From Campylobacterales bacterium (lineage in GTDB: Bacteria; Campylobacterota; Campylobacteria; Campylobacterales; Hydrogenimonadaceae): a DNA stretch of 9,292 nucleotides. A program made the position numbers and the translations under genes. Positions 1 through 7,344 of the stretch are shown here, one piece after another. The number at the start of each line of letters is the position of its first letter. Position 1 is the first letter of the stretch. Below the pieces are notes generated by a model. It was not told where the DNA came from, searched no databases, and saw nothing but the letters and a program-made list of their open reading frames with translations. The stretch covers positions 1-9,292 of the forward strand of contig JAMONQ010000114.1 in NCBI GenBank assembly GCA_027065635.1. Direction: 5' to 3'.

Positions 1-1720
1 TCTCGAGTTCTTCGTCGAGCCATTCGGCAAGCTCTTCTACCGCACTCAACGCATCTTCGCTACCGGTCATGATCACCGTCTGGGCCGGGACTCCTATTAT
101 CGCATTCGCCCATGCCCATCCTCTATCCGGATCGGCTATCATCTGTACTTCGTCTATGACACACACATCTACTTCTACCTGGAAATTGGCCATCTCTATA
201 GTGGAGCTAACGTGCGCAGCCTCTTCATCTATCAGTTGCTCCTCACCGGTGACCAGCGAGCTCTGTACTCCCCATTTAAGAAGTGTTTCATAACCTTCGA
301 GAGCGAGTAGCCTCAAAGGGGCCAGATAGTATCCGGTATCGGCCTCCTTGAGCCTTTGCATGGCGCTGTAAGTCTTGCCGCTGTTGGTAGGACCTACATG
401 AAATATCAGCTTGCGCCCCATCTCCCGGGCGAGAGGAAAGAGGTTTTTAAAATCCCTTATAGCTCTTGATAGAAGCTCTTCTCTCTGTTTTTTCAGCTTC
501 AGCCCCTCGATCTGGCGGGCGAAGTGTCTGTTGATTCTTTTTAGCGTCTTGTATGGTATCTCCAGAATTGACTTCTGCTCTATCACTTCGATAACGGCAC
601 CGGCTATTATCGACTCGACCTCCGACTCTTCCATTTCAAGTCCTTCGGCCTCCTGCAAAAGAGCATCCTTCAATGCGACGATTTCGGCATCGAACTGCGT
701 CTCTACCTCTCTTTGGCGTACCTCGAAATCTTCATCGATTCCAAGATCCTCATTCGCCCACACCGCCTGGTAGAGCCATCTCTTCTCTACCTCCAGAAGT
801 AGCTTGTAGTTTACACGCCACTTGCTCTTTTGAAAGATACTCTTCTCTACATTTTTGAAGAGCCTGACACGATCTGCGGCAAACTCTATCTGTGCCACAT
901 CACACCATTTACGGAGAATTTCCGTCAAATATTCCTCCGGAATCGGAACCGATATAAAGTCGCAGTTTTCAGGTATACGCTTGAGCGCATCGACTTTTTC
1001 CTCCCTGCCGAGATATCTGTTCGGCTTGCCGGCGTTTTCGCAAAACCTCTCTATTAGCCGCACCATTTTGTTTACGGCGCTCTTTTTGCACTCTTCGATT
1101 CGTCCGGCAAGAGTCTGTTCGTTTGATTCTGCAATATAGTCTTCATCCAAAGGTTCGCAGTGAAGCTCCAGAATCTTGTGAAACTTCTCACCCTCGAGGC
1201 GGATTTCGAACGAATGAAAGAAAACGAATCTTCCGTCTTCGTCGAAGGCTCCCTCGCAAATCTCCTCGAGCCTGTTTCGCTTCTGAAGTGTCCGCATTTT
1301 TGCAAGGGCTCTGGCTATCTTTACGGGGGTGATCTTCTTCAGTTTCGCCTCTTCGAACTGCTCCCTGATCGCTACGGCCTCTGCCGGAGTATGCTCGATC
1401 TTTGCAAGAATCTCCTCTATCTTTTTAGACCTCGCTTCCGAATTTGTCGTAGTGGTCTCCGCTCCAAACGTCGTATCGAGAGATTTTAGATATTCGGTAA
1501 TAAGAGCACGGTCGGCAGCGTCACCGGCCGACCACACTCGCCTGAAAGCACGAACCAGTTCGCTCTTGCTAAGATTCCGCTCTTCAAGCGAGAGGATCAT
1601 CGCCATCTCTATCAGATTGTCAAGAGGAACTCTGACGATTCCCTCGTCAAAACCGTCACCTCCGAATATCTTGCGGATAGACTGATTGTACTTTATAAGT
1701 TTCTTCTTCTTTTTTGCCAT
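1..1720 (-). CDS. SUV3-type superfamily 2 RNA helicase, N-terminal part (C-terminus beyond left edge)
   Basis: Open from an ATG at 1718-1720 to the left edge without a stop: 573 codons, partial. An in-frame TGA lies five codons upstream of the ATG, which supports this start; the upstream AGAAG is a weak ribosome binding site. The first ~440 residues are charged, mostly helix-like, begin with a Lys-rich stretch (MAKKKKK) and match no domain I recognise. The helicase core follows: Walker A GPTNSGKT (443-450), a motif Ia region YYLAPLRLLALE, then VTGEE, a Ib-like HVSSTIEMAN, Walker B DEVQ (523-526), the block DPDRGWAWANAIIG, and a motif III-like TGSED near 552. The wording GPTNSGKTY, DEVQM and RGWAW is characteristic of SUV3, the mitochondrial RNA helicase family that works with PNPase or RNase II-type nucleases. 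The second RecA domain is outside the window. An RNA-unwinding role is inferred from the family. It lies 54 bases after mog with no clear terminator or promoter between, so cotranscription is possible. Confidence 0.85.
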   Translation of the reverse strand, partial: MAKKKKKLIKYNQSIRKIFGGDGFDEGIVRVPLDNLIEMAMILSLEERNLSKSELVRAFRRVWSAGDAADRALITEYLKSLDTTFGAETTTTNSEARSKKIEEILAKIEHTPAEAVAIREQFEEAKLKKITPVKIARALAKMRTLQKRNRLEEICEGAFDEDGRFVFFHSFEIRLEGEKFHKILELHCEPLDEDYIAESNEQTLAGRIEECKKSAVNKMVRLIERFCENAGKPNRYLGREEKVDALKRIPENCDFISVPIPEEYLTEILRKWCDVAQIEFAADRVRLFKNVEKSIFQKSKWRVNYKLLLEVEKRWLYQAVWANEDLGIDEDFEVRQREVETQFDAEIVALKDALLQEAEGLEMEESEVESIIAGAVIEVIEQKSILEIPYKTLKRINRHFARQIEGLKLKKQREELLSRAIRDFKNLFPLAREMGRKLIFHVGPTNSGKTYSAMQRLKEADTGYYLAPLRLLALEGYETLLKWGVQSSLVTGEEQLIDEEAAHVSSTIEMANFQVEVDVCVIDEVQMIADPDRGWAWANAIIGVPAQTVIMTGSEDALSAVEELAEWLDEELE

Positions 1721-1774
1721 TACTTTTCTTCTGTTTCACCCTGACGGGCTCCTATCCCTGAATTTGGTACATAT

Positions 1775-2305
1775 CTACTTCGATTTGGGTCTAAAGGCCT
1801 CTATCACGCTATCGTCGGTAATCATGTATCTGCCTCCGATAAGATCTACACAGTATGGTACTGCCGGAAAGACTGCATCAAGACACTCTCTGATCGACTT
1901 GGGCTTCCCGGGCAGATTGATTATGAGACTTTTGCCGCATACTCCTGCCGTCTGTCGACTCAAAATAGCAGTCGGCACATATTTTAGACTCACCTGCCTC
2001 ATAAGCTCGCCAAAGCCGGGCAGCATCTTTTCACACACAGCTTCGGTCGCCTCCGGTGTCACATCTCTTGGAGCCGGGCCCGTTCCACCGGTGGTAACTA
2101 TAAGATCGCACCCCTTATCACTAAGCTCTTTTAACGCTTTTTCTATCTCTTTTTGCTCGTCCGGAACACATCTATACAAAAATTCGATCTCGTTTTGCAG
2201 ATAGGCTTTTAGCGTATCCATTATGGCAACACCAGAGATATCCTCGTATATTCCGGCACTCGCTCTGTCGCTGGCCGTGACCACTCCTACTCTTATCTTA
2301 TCCAC
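1775..2305 (-). CDS. mog: molybdopterin adenylyltransferase (MogA type)
   Basis: A 176-residue cytoplasmic protein of the MogA/MoaB/Cnx1G fold. MogA adenylylates molybdopterin, preparing it for molybdate insertion. Visible marks are VGVVTASDRAS near the N-terminus, D49 in VPDE, TTGGTGPAPRD at 71-81 followed by VTPEAT, LPGFGELMRQ, PTAILSRQ, INLPGKPKSI and a C-terminal AFRPKS. The two Asp positions (49 and 81) correspond to the catalytic aspartates of E. coli MogA as I recall them, and the tail resembles MogA rather than MoaB. I chose GTG 2303-2305 as start because AGGAGG sits 5 bases upstream and homology begins right there; the same frame is open further upstream but that stretch overlaps bioV and has no homology. 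The gene overlaps the end of bioV by 8 bases, implying translational coupling. Its presence implies molybdenum-cofactor enzymes elsewhere in the genome. Confidence 0.92.
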   Translation of the reverse strand: MDKIRVGVVTASDRASAGIYEDISGVAIMDTLKAYLQNEIEFLYRCVPDEQKEIEKALKELSDKGCDLIVTTGGTGPAPRDVTPEATEAVCEKMLPGFGELMRQVSLKYVPTAILSRQTAGVCGKSLIINLPGKPKSIRECLDAVFPAVPYCVDLIGGRYMITDDSVIEAFRPKSK

Positions 2306-2837
2306 TCTCTCCTCCTCGATGCAAAATATGTCCATACTGCTTGAAAAGATAGCTCTCTCCAAACTCTCTGAAAAACCCGAAAGCCGCTTCGGCATCTACT
2401 ATCTTGTCCTCTTTTCCTATATAGGTCTCTATAGTCGTACCTCTTCGCAGAAGGCTTTCGAGCCTCTCTTTGGGCCAGCTGTACTCCAGAAGCTCCTCTA
2501 GATCACGAATGGACGGGGTAGCGAGATATGGCTCGAGAATATCTTTCGAGGCAGGATATGCGGCATTTGACAAAAATGTATCGATATATTTTCCGGGATC
2601 CTTTTTGAAATGAAGCAGCTGGACCTTTTTGAACGCTTTAGAAGAGTTCAAAAAGAGTGCCGGCGAAAGCAAAATCAACTTTTCAACTCTCCTTCTGGAG
2701 GCGTATGCATACTCTACAGCCTTGATCGCACCGTAGCTGAACCCAACGACCACATAACGGTTTTCGGCAAACGGAGCGATGAATTCATCAAAGAGTGCCG
2801 CTTCGCCAGCCAGTGCGAAGCCGCTAAAATATTTCAT
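2298..2837 (-). CDS. bioV: BioV-type pimeloyl-ACP methyl ester esterase (biotin synthesis)
   Basis: A short (179-residue) alpha/beta hydrolase. The nucleophile elbow is GFSYG with Ser34; the likely acid is Asp144 in GKEDKIVD and the likely base His170 in YGHIL. The opening KYFSGFALAGEAALF, the elbow followed by AIKAVEYAYA, the segment AFKKVQLLHFKKDPGKYIDTF and the IGKEDKI block resemble, from memory, the Helicobacter BioV protein. BioV hydrolyses pimeloyl-ACP methyl ester to free pimeloyl-ACP, ending the BioC-initiated pathway, the job done by BioH in E. coli. The protein is much shorter than BioH (about 256 residues) and lacks the usual N-terminal strands and HG oxyanion segment, which fits the reduced BioV/BioG class. 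The ATG lies inside the last codons of the FtsH-like gene (14-base overlap), with a weak AAAGAG site. The function is inferred from similarity; another small acyl esterase is the alternative. Confidence 0.72.
   Translation of the reverse strand: MKYFSGFALAGEAALFDEFIAPFAENRYVVVGFSYGAIKAVEYAYASRRRVEKLILLSPALFLNSSKAFKKVQLLHFKKDPGKYIDTFLSNAAYPASKDILEPYLATPSIRDLEELLEYSWPKERLESLLRRGTTIETYIGKEDKIVDAEAAFGFFREFGESYLFKQYGHILHRGGESG
2311..2317 (-). promoter_or_regulatory. Shine-Dalgarno sequence deciding the GTG start of mog
   Basis: Reading the minus strand, GAGGAGG ends 5 bases before the GTG at 2305. It lies inside the last codons of bioV, where it also encodes the Gly-Gly-Glu tail, so ribosomes finishing bioV are placed at the mog start. 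This near-consensus site is the main reason for preferring GTG 2305 over the ATG codons upstream. Confidence 0.8.
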
Positions 2838-4497
2838 GCAAAATCTCTTTCACATCCTCTTTTGAAACGACTTCACGACGCAAAATCTCTTTTGAGAGAC
2901 GAATGATCCCGCTCTCTGCTCTGGCGATAAAGCTCTCTATATCGGATCTCGCTTCAGCAAGTATCTTCTCCTCCTCGTTCACACCCCCAAAAAGTCTCTC
3001 CGTCATTCCGTAACGCTCTACCATGTCGCGCGCTATGAGCTGGGCCTCCTTGAGGTCGTGAGCGGCGTTCGTAAAGCGCTCTCCAAAGTGCAGATGCATC
3101 ATGGCGTCACCGGCCAGATGGACCTTGATCAGATTGGTCATTTCGGTTTTCGAAACAATCTCCTTCTCCACACTCTGGAAGTGGTCACTCAGCAGACCTA
3201 TCTTGTCGAACTCTATTCCGAGCCAGTAAGCCGTCACAGCCTTCGCCGCCTGATATGCCGCCTGGATCCTCTTTTCGTCTTCGCTATATGTCAGTACCTT
3301 TCTCTTTCCAAGAAGTACCTTGTCTTTTACGGCAAGGAAATCTTCCGTCTCTATGATACTCTTTCCGCTTTTTAACGCATATATGGCGGCTTCGTTGACC
3401 AGTGACGAGAGTGCTGCACCGCTGAAGCCTACAGTCATTTGAGAGATCTCGTCAAGATCGAGGCTGTGAGGCTTGTTCGCCAAATAAATCTTAAGGATAG
3501 ACTTCCTCTCCTCTTTATTGGGCAACGAAACATACACCCTACGATCAAAACGCCCCGGTCTTAAAAGAGCATCATCGAGCATCTCGATCTTGTTGGTAGC
3601 GGCAATGACTATGACTCCGCTGCTATCCTCGAATCCGTCCATCTCGGTCAAGAGCTGATTGAGTGTCGCTTCGCGCTCGTCGTTACGCATACCGCCCCGC
3701 GCCTTGCCCACCGCATCTATCTCGTCAATGAAGACTATCGCCGGAGCGGCCGCTTTGGCTCTTTTGAAGAGCTCTCTGACACGCTTGGCGCCCATTCCGA
3801 CATAGATCTGCACAAAAGAGGCTCCGCTCTGATAGAAAAACGGTACCCCCGCTTCACCGGCAACCGCCTTGGCTATCAGAGTCTTGCCGACTCCTGGCGG
3901 GCCTACAAGAAGTACTCCGCGAGGCATCCTGATACCGAAATCAAGATACTTTCCCGGGTTTTTCAGAAAGTCGATAATCTCCTCCAGCTCCTCTTTCACC
4001 TCGTTTATACCGGCTACATCCTTGAATGTAATATTGGATACGATCGGCCTTATATCGCTTGGACGCTGAAGTTCGTTGGCAAACTGTATCTGTTCACTGA
4101 GCTGCTGCTCTTTTATCTCCCTGTTCTTTCTGGCCCATCTTAGCAGGTATATGACCAAAATCGCCAGAAAACCTATAGTCAAAAGATCTGCAATGTATGG
4201 ATTTGTCTCCTTGACACTCACAGGTGTGACGGTATATAGCTTTTTGAGATCGACGGCATCCTTTGGCACTCTGTAGTGAGAACCTCCGCTTTTGAAGTAG
4301 AGGTAGGCACCGTCGATCTTCGCATCCTCTATCATGGAGTTGGCGATCAGGGAGTTGGCTGTGGTGGCGTCGATTAGATGCGACCTCTCTCTCAGGAAGG
4401 CAAAAATGAGAATGGACGCTATCAACAGAGCCGATACCCCAAGTATATAACGGTTCTTTTTAGATATTTCCAACGGTTCCCCCCTCTGTAACTTCAT
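2824..4497 (-). CDS. FtsH-like membrane AAA+ ATPase with degenerate protease site
   Basis: A 557-residue protein with FtsH architecture. Transmembrane helices at about 17-36 and 103-121 flank a small periplasmic domain. The AAA+ module follows, with Walker A GPPGVGKT (199-206), pore motif YVG (232-234), Walker B VFIDEIDA (255-262), sensor ATN (300-302), and second-region-of-homology arginines 316 and 319 in RPGRFDRR. The ATPase therefore looks intact. The C-terminal M41 peptidase region is recognisable by position, but where FtsH has HEAGH this protein has Q416-A-A-K-A420, losing both His ligands and the catalytic Glu; the more distal Asp (D481 in HDLKEA) remains. It is therefore probably an ATP-driven membrane remodeller or adaptor, not a protease. 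The start is ambiguous: ATG 4497 has GGAG 4 bases upstream, while TTG 4473 has a stronger AGGGGGG. The gene overlaps mtaB and bioV, so it is cotranscribed. True FtsH should be encoded elsewhere. Confidence 0.9.
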   Translation of the reverse strand: MKLQRGEPLEISKKNRYILGVSALLIASILIFAFLRERSHLIDATTANSLIANSMIEDAKIDGAYLYFKSGGSHYRVPKDAVDLKKLYTVTPVSVKETNPYIADLLTIGFLAILVIYLLRWARKNREIKEQQLSEQIQFANELQRPSDIRPIVSNITFKDVAGINEVKEELEEIIDFLKNPGKYLDFGIRMPRGVLLVGPPGVGKTLIAKAVAGEAGVPFFYQSGASFVQIYVGMGAKRVRELFKRAKAAAPAIVFIDEIDAVGKARGGMRNDEREATLNQLLTEMDGFEDSSGVIVIAATNKIEMLDDALLRPGRFDRRVYVSLPNKEERKSILKIYLANKPHSLDLDEISQMTVGFSGAALSSLVNEAAIYALKSGKSIIETEDFLAVKDKVLLGKRKVLTYSEDEKRIQAAYQAAKAVTAYWLGIEFDKIGLLSDHFQSVEKEIVSKTEMTNLIKVHLAGDAMMHLHFGERFTNAAHDLKEAQLIARDMVERYGMTERLFGGVNEEEKILAEARSDIESFIARAESGIIRLSKEILRREVVSKEDVKEILHEIF

Positions 4498-5707
4498 ATC
4501 GCTCCAGAAAGAGCCACTCTCCGGTAATATCGCGTCCGGACTCTATTTCAACTCTGTTGAAATATTGGTCGAGCCCGTTGTATCGATCACCCTTTTTACC
4601 CTCTATCAACACTTCGAGAGGAGAAGTGAGAGCTTTTCTGAAGGCGAAATTTTTCTCCTTTACCAAAGAGGTAAGCTCCTTGTGCCTCGCCTTGGCGACA
4701 TTACCTGGTATCACAGGCTTCATTACACTGCTTGGCGTGCCGTCTCTTTGTGAGTAGGTGAATGCGTGAATATGTGTAAGAGGAAGAGATTCCACCCTTT
4801 TTATAGCCTCTTTCCATTCAGACTCCCCCTCCCCGGGATGCCCCACTATAAAATCGGTCCCTATCGCATAACCGCAGGATGCTATCTCTTCGAAAAGCTC
4901 TCTATCCTCCTTGTAACGGTTTCGCCGATTCATAAGCTCGAGCATACGGTCTGAAGTGTGCTGAAGCGCTATATGAAGATGTTTCGCCATCCACGGCTCA
5001 TTCAGCAGCTCCTTGAACTCGTCGGTGATCTGAACCGGTTCGAGAGACCCTATACGAACTCTCCTGACTCCGCGAATGCCGCTTATTCTCTTGAGCAGTC
5101 TCGCGATGGAGCTCCCTTTGTCTATTCCGTAGCTTCCCACATTTGTTCCAGTGAGTATAAACTCCCCGAACCCGTTGGCGGCAAGTCTGCGAACCTGCTC
5201 GAGAATCAGATTCTCATCCAGACTTCTGGCATTGCCCCTCACATACGGGATAATACAGTAGCTGCACCTGAAATCGCACCCCTCCTGTATCTTTATGAAC
5301 GCCCTCGACTTGCCTACGAACTGCTCTACAACCGTAGTGTCGATATGGTCGAGATCCCCTATCTCGTAAAAACTCTCCTCTCTCTCCAGGAAATGCTCGA
5401 TCCTCTCCTTCTCGCTGTGGCCGAAAACGCCTCCGACTTTCCCGCTCTCAAGAAGCGCTTCACCTTTTGTATGGGCGCCGCATCCGGTCAAAAGGATCTT
5501 CGCTCTCTCGTTGATACGTCCTACCTGGTTGATATATCCCCTGACACCGCTGTCCGCACCGTTGGTCACGGTACATGAGTTCACGACCACGATGTCTGCC
5601 TCCTCCTCGTTTCTGGCCACTTCGTACCTGCCGAGCCTGGAGATCATTATCTGTGTATCGAACTGGTTGGTGCGGCATCCGAAGGTTTTGAAAAAAACTT
5701 TTTTCAT
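4460..5707 (-). CDS. mtaB: tRNA threonylcarbamoyladenosine (t6A37) methylthiotransferase, MtaB-like radical SAM protein
   Basis: A 415-residue cytoplasmic methylthiotransferase. The N-terminal UPF0004 domain carries three cluster cysteines: C11 in KTFGCRTNQFD, C45 in VNSCTVT and C76 in LTGCGA. The radical SAM core has C144-x3-C148-x2-C151 in EGCDFRCSYCIIPYVRG, and a TRAM-type RNA-binding segment ends the protein (about 355-410). The family converts t6A at position 37 of ANN-decoding tRNAs to ms2t6A using two [4Fe-4S] clusters and SAM. The form CRTNQFD and RGNARS, and a length near 420, fit MtaB better than MiaB or RimO; this is a family-level judgement. The start ATG overlaps the stop of the mscS-type gene as ATGA, and the nearest GGAGAG is about 14 bases upstream, so translation probably depends on coupling. 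The end overlaps the start of the FtsH-like gene. Confidence 0.9.
   Translation of the reverse strand: MKKVFFKTFGCRTNQFDTQIMISRLGRYEVARNEEEADIVVVNSCTVTNGADSGVRGYINQVGRINERAKILLTGCGAHTKGEALLESGKVGGVFGHSEKERIEHFLEREESFYEIGDLDHIDTTVVEQFVGKSRAFIKIQEGCDFRCSYCIIPYVRGNARSLDENLILEQVRRLAANGFGEFILTGTNVGSYGIDKGSSIARLLKRISGIRGVRRVRIGSLEPVQITDEFKELLNEPWMAKHLHIALQHTSDRMLELMNRRNRYKEDRELFEEIASCGYAIGTDFIVGHPGEGESEWKEAIKRVESLPLTHIHAFTYSQRDGTPSSVMKPVIPGNVAKARHKELTSLVKEKNFAFRKALTSPLEVLIEGKKGDRYNGLDQYFNRVEIESGRDITGEWLFLERYEVTEGGTVGNI
4479..4487 (-). promoter_or_regulatory. Shine-Dalgarno-like sequence for an alternative TTG start of the FtsH-like gene
   Basis: AGAGGGGGG on the minus strand ends 5 bases before TTG 4471-4473, which is in frame with the ATG at 4497 and would remove the first 8 residues. 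The first 16 residues precede the first membrane helix, so both products would have the same topology. With the TTG start the overlap with mtaB would be 14 bases instead of 38, closer to the other junctions of this operon. The purine run also encodes Glu-Gly-Gly of MtaB, so it could be incidental. Confidence 0.45.
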
Positions 5708-7344
5708 AGCGTAACCGTACTCTCCGAAAAGTCTGGAAGCGTCGGCTTCTTTTTGGCGCGATCAAGATAGAGATGCTGTGACGGATAGGCGATGGCTATG
5801 TCATCCTCCTCTTTTATCTGGTCGAGGATCTCCGAAGATATCGTACTTCTTAGAGTCAGGGTAGCGTATGCGTTGGTCATATACCAGATACTGATACGGA
5901 TACCGTTCTCCTCTATGAAGGAGTATACCCTCGGCTCTACATTGGTGTTTTTGAGACTATATTTGGAGCGTAGCTTGTTTAGCTGCTTGCGCGTAATGTC
6001 CGTATACCCCTTCGCATACTTCTTGGCGGTCTCTTTCGCTATATGCTGAGCCTTTTTGTGGTTGGAGTCGAATGTGATGGTAAAGTCTATACCGTCCCAT
6101 ACGGTCTTCAATGTCGCATGTGTATAGTTTGCAATCATATCCGTAAAAATATAGTTGTTTGGAATAAAGATGATACGCCCGGCTCTTCTGTTGTGTTTAT
6201 AGGTCGTGAGCGTGATATCTTCGAGCATCGTGATTCTTAGAAGCGAAATGTCCAGTACGTCGCCCACATACATCTTGCCGTCTTTGTCCACACGTATACG
6301 ATCACCCACGTGTATAGATCCGCCAAGCACGATAACCAGCCATCCGAGCATACTCATGAACCAGTCCTTCATCGCGATGGCTATACCGGCGGATGCGAAT
6401 CCCAGTACGGTCACGAGATAGGATACGTTTTCTATATAGGCAAAAAGAAGGATTATCACCACGAAAAAGACGAATGTAAAGTTTATAATCTTGTTGGCCA
6501 TATAGAAGCGTTCATTATCGGTGATAGTCCTCTTTACAAGCCATTTGAAAAGAAGCACGAAAAGAAGCATTATCAGTACGACAGCACCGATAGTACCCGC
6601 TTTTTTAGCCTGCTGCTTGATCTGTTCGGTAAGGCGCAGTCTTACCTCGTCCACCTTCTTTTTATAGACGATCAGGGCTGTCTGGTGAAGAGTGAGAGCA
6701 TCCTCCGCTTCACTCACCTCCTTGAGAGTGCGGTCGAGCTCTTCACGAAGTTCTCTGCTTTTCCCCTCCACTTCAATAAGCTCTTTCAATATCGCGATCT
6801 TTCTGTTGAGAAGATCGATGAATTTTCTCAACGAGTCTATCTCGTACTCGAACCTGTTCTGCTCTTCATCGAGCTGTTTCAGGTACGAGAATGCGCTGAT
6901 AATGGCTACAGGGTTCGTAACCGAAGGGATCTCTTTTACATCTTTTGGATGGATGAGAGTTTTGAAGGGATTCGCTTTGTACTCTTTCAAAAGGTCGAGC
7001 TGTTCTCGCAGCTTCACTTTTTTTGCCTCAAGCTCCCTGATAGCGGTCCTGTAGCGGCTTGGACCCTTGCGTTTGTAGGCTCTTATCTGGCGATCGATCT
7101 TCTTGATTCTATCTTCCATGTCGACATAGGCCAGATGATTGGTGTAAACCTTTTGCCATACGCTCTCCTGATCCAGCTTCTGATCGATCTGGTGCAAAGA
7201 GGCCTTGAGCTTCTCTATCTGAATGTTCAGCTGCTGCTGTGTCTGGTTCTGCTCCCCTGAGAGCTCCGTGCGGTTCGTTTCACCCTCCGCAAAAAGCAAT
7301 CCGGCCAACAGAAAAAGAGCCAGAAGAGAGTTCACAATTCTCAA
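5704..7344 (-). CDS. MscS-family mechanosensitive ion channel with periplasmic coiled-coil N-terminus
   Basis: A 546-residue inner-membrane channel. Residues 1-19 form a signal peptide (RIVNSLLALFLLAGLLFA), probably cleaved before EGETN. Residues 20-248 are highly charged and rich in Leu, Glu, Lys and Gln, suggesting periplasmic coiled coils. Three membrane segments follow at about 251-270, 285-305 and 308-342. The last carries the small-residue pore-helix pattern of MscS (GFASAGIAIAMKDW), continuing into GGSIHVGDRIRV and the beta domain (YVGDVLDISLLRI, then IPNNYIF). The C-terminal cytoplasmic domain extends to 546. The protein is about twice the length of E. coli MscS (286 residues), resembling the larger channels with periplasmic extensions. 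It likely releases solutes on membrane tension. The start is TTG 7342-7344, overlapping the aroB stop as TTGA, with GAGGAAG 6 bases upstream; a GTG three codons later is less well placed. Confidence 0.9.
   Translation of the reverse strand: MRIVNSLLALFLLAGLLFAEGETNRTELSGEQNQTQQQLNIQIEKLKASLHQIDQKLDQESVWQKVYTNHLAYVDMEDRIKKIDRQIRAYKRKGPSRYRTAIRELEAKKVKLREQLDLLKEYKANPFKTLIHPKDVKEIPSVTNPVAIISAFSYLKQLDEEQNRFEYEIDSLRKFIDLLNRKIAILKELIEVEGKSRELREELDRTLKEVSEAEDALTLHQTALIVYKKKVDEVRLRLTEQIKQQAKKAGTIGAVVLIMLLFVLLFKWLVKRTITDNERFYMANKIINFTFVFFVVIILLFAYIENVSYLVTVLGFASAGIAIAMKDWFMSMLGWLVIVLGGSIHVGDRIRVDKDGKMYVGDVLDISLLRITMLEDITLTTYKHNRRAGRIIFIPNNYIFTDMIANYTHATLKTVWDGIDFTITFDSNHKKAQHIAKETAKKYAKGYTDITRKQLNKLRSKYSLKNTNVEPRVYSFIEENGIRISIWYMTNAYATLTLRSTISSEILDQIKEEDDIAIAYPSQHLYLDRAKKKPTLPDFSESTVTL

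Noticed and set aside
1721..1774. Possible terminator hairpin between mog and the helicase gene (GGGATAGGAGCCC)
   Set aside because: Only a three-pair stem with no following T run; not a credible intrinsic terminator. No convincing promoter was seen there either.
2306..2395. Extension of mog by 30 residues to an upstream ATG
   Set aside because: The extra stretch overlaps bioV coding sequence, has no MogA homology, and a strong AGGAGG directs initiation at GTG 2305.
2824..4497. Annotation as the essential FtsH protease
   Set aside because: The HEXXH metal site is absent, so calling it an active zinc metalloprotease would be wrong despite the strong AAA+ similarity.
4958..5578. A 206-codon plus-strand open frame opposite mtaB
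   Set aside because: Antisense to the radical SAM cluster region of MtaB; composition is typical of a shadow frame.
6310..7260. A 316-codon open frame on the plus strand opposite the MscS-type gene
   Set aside because: It lies wholly antisense to a well-supported gene, has no recognisable domain or ribosome binding site, and is explained by the codon bias of the real gene.
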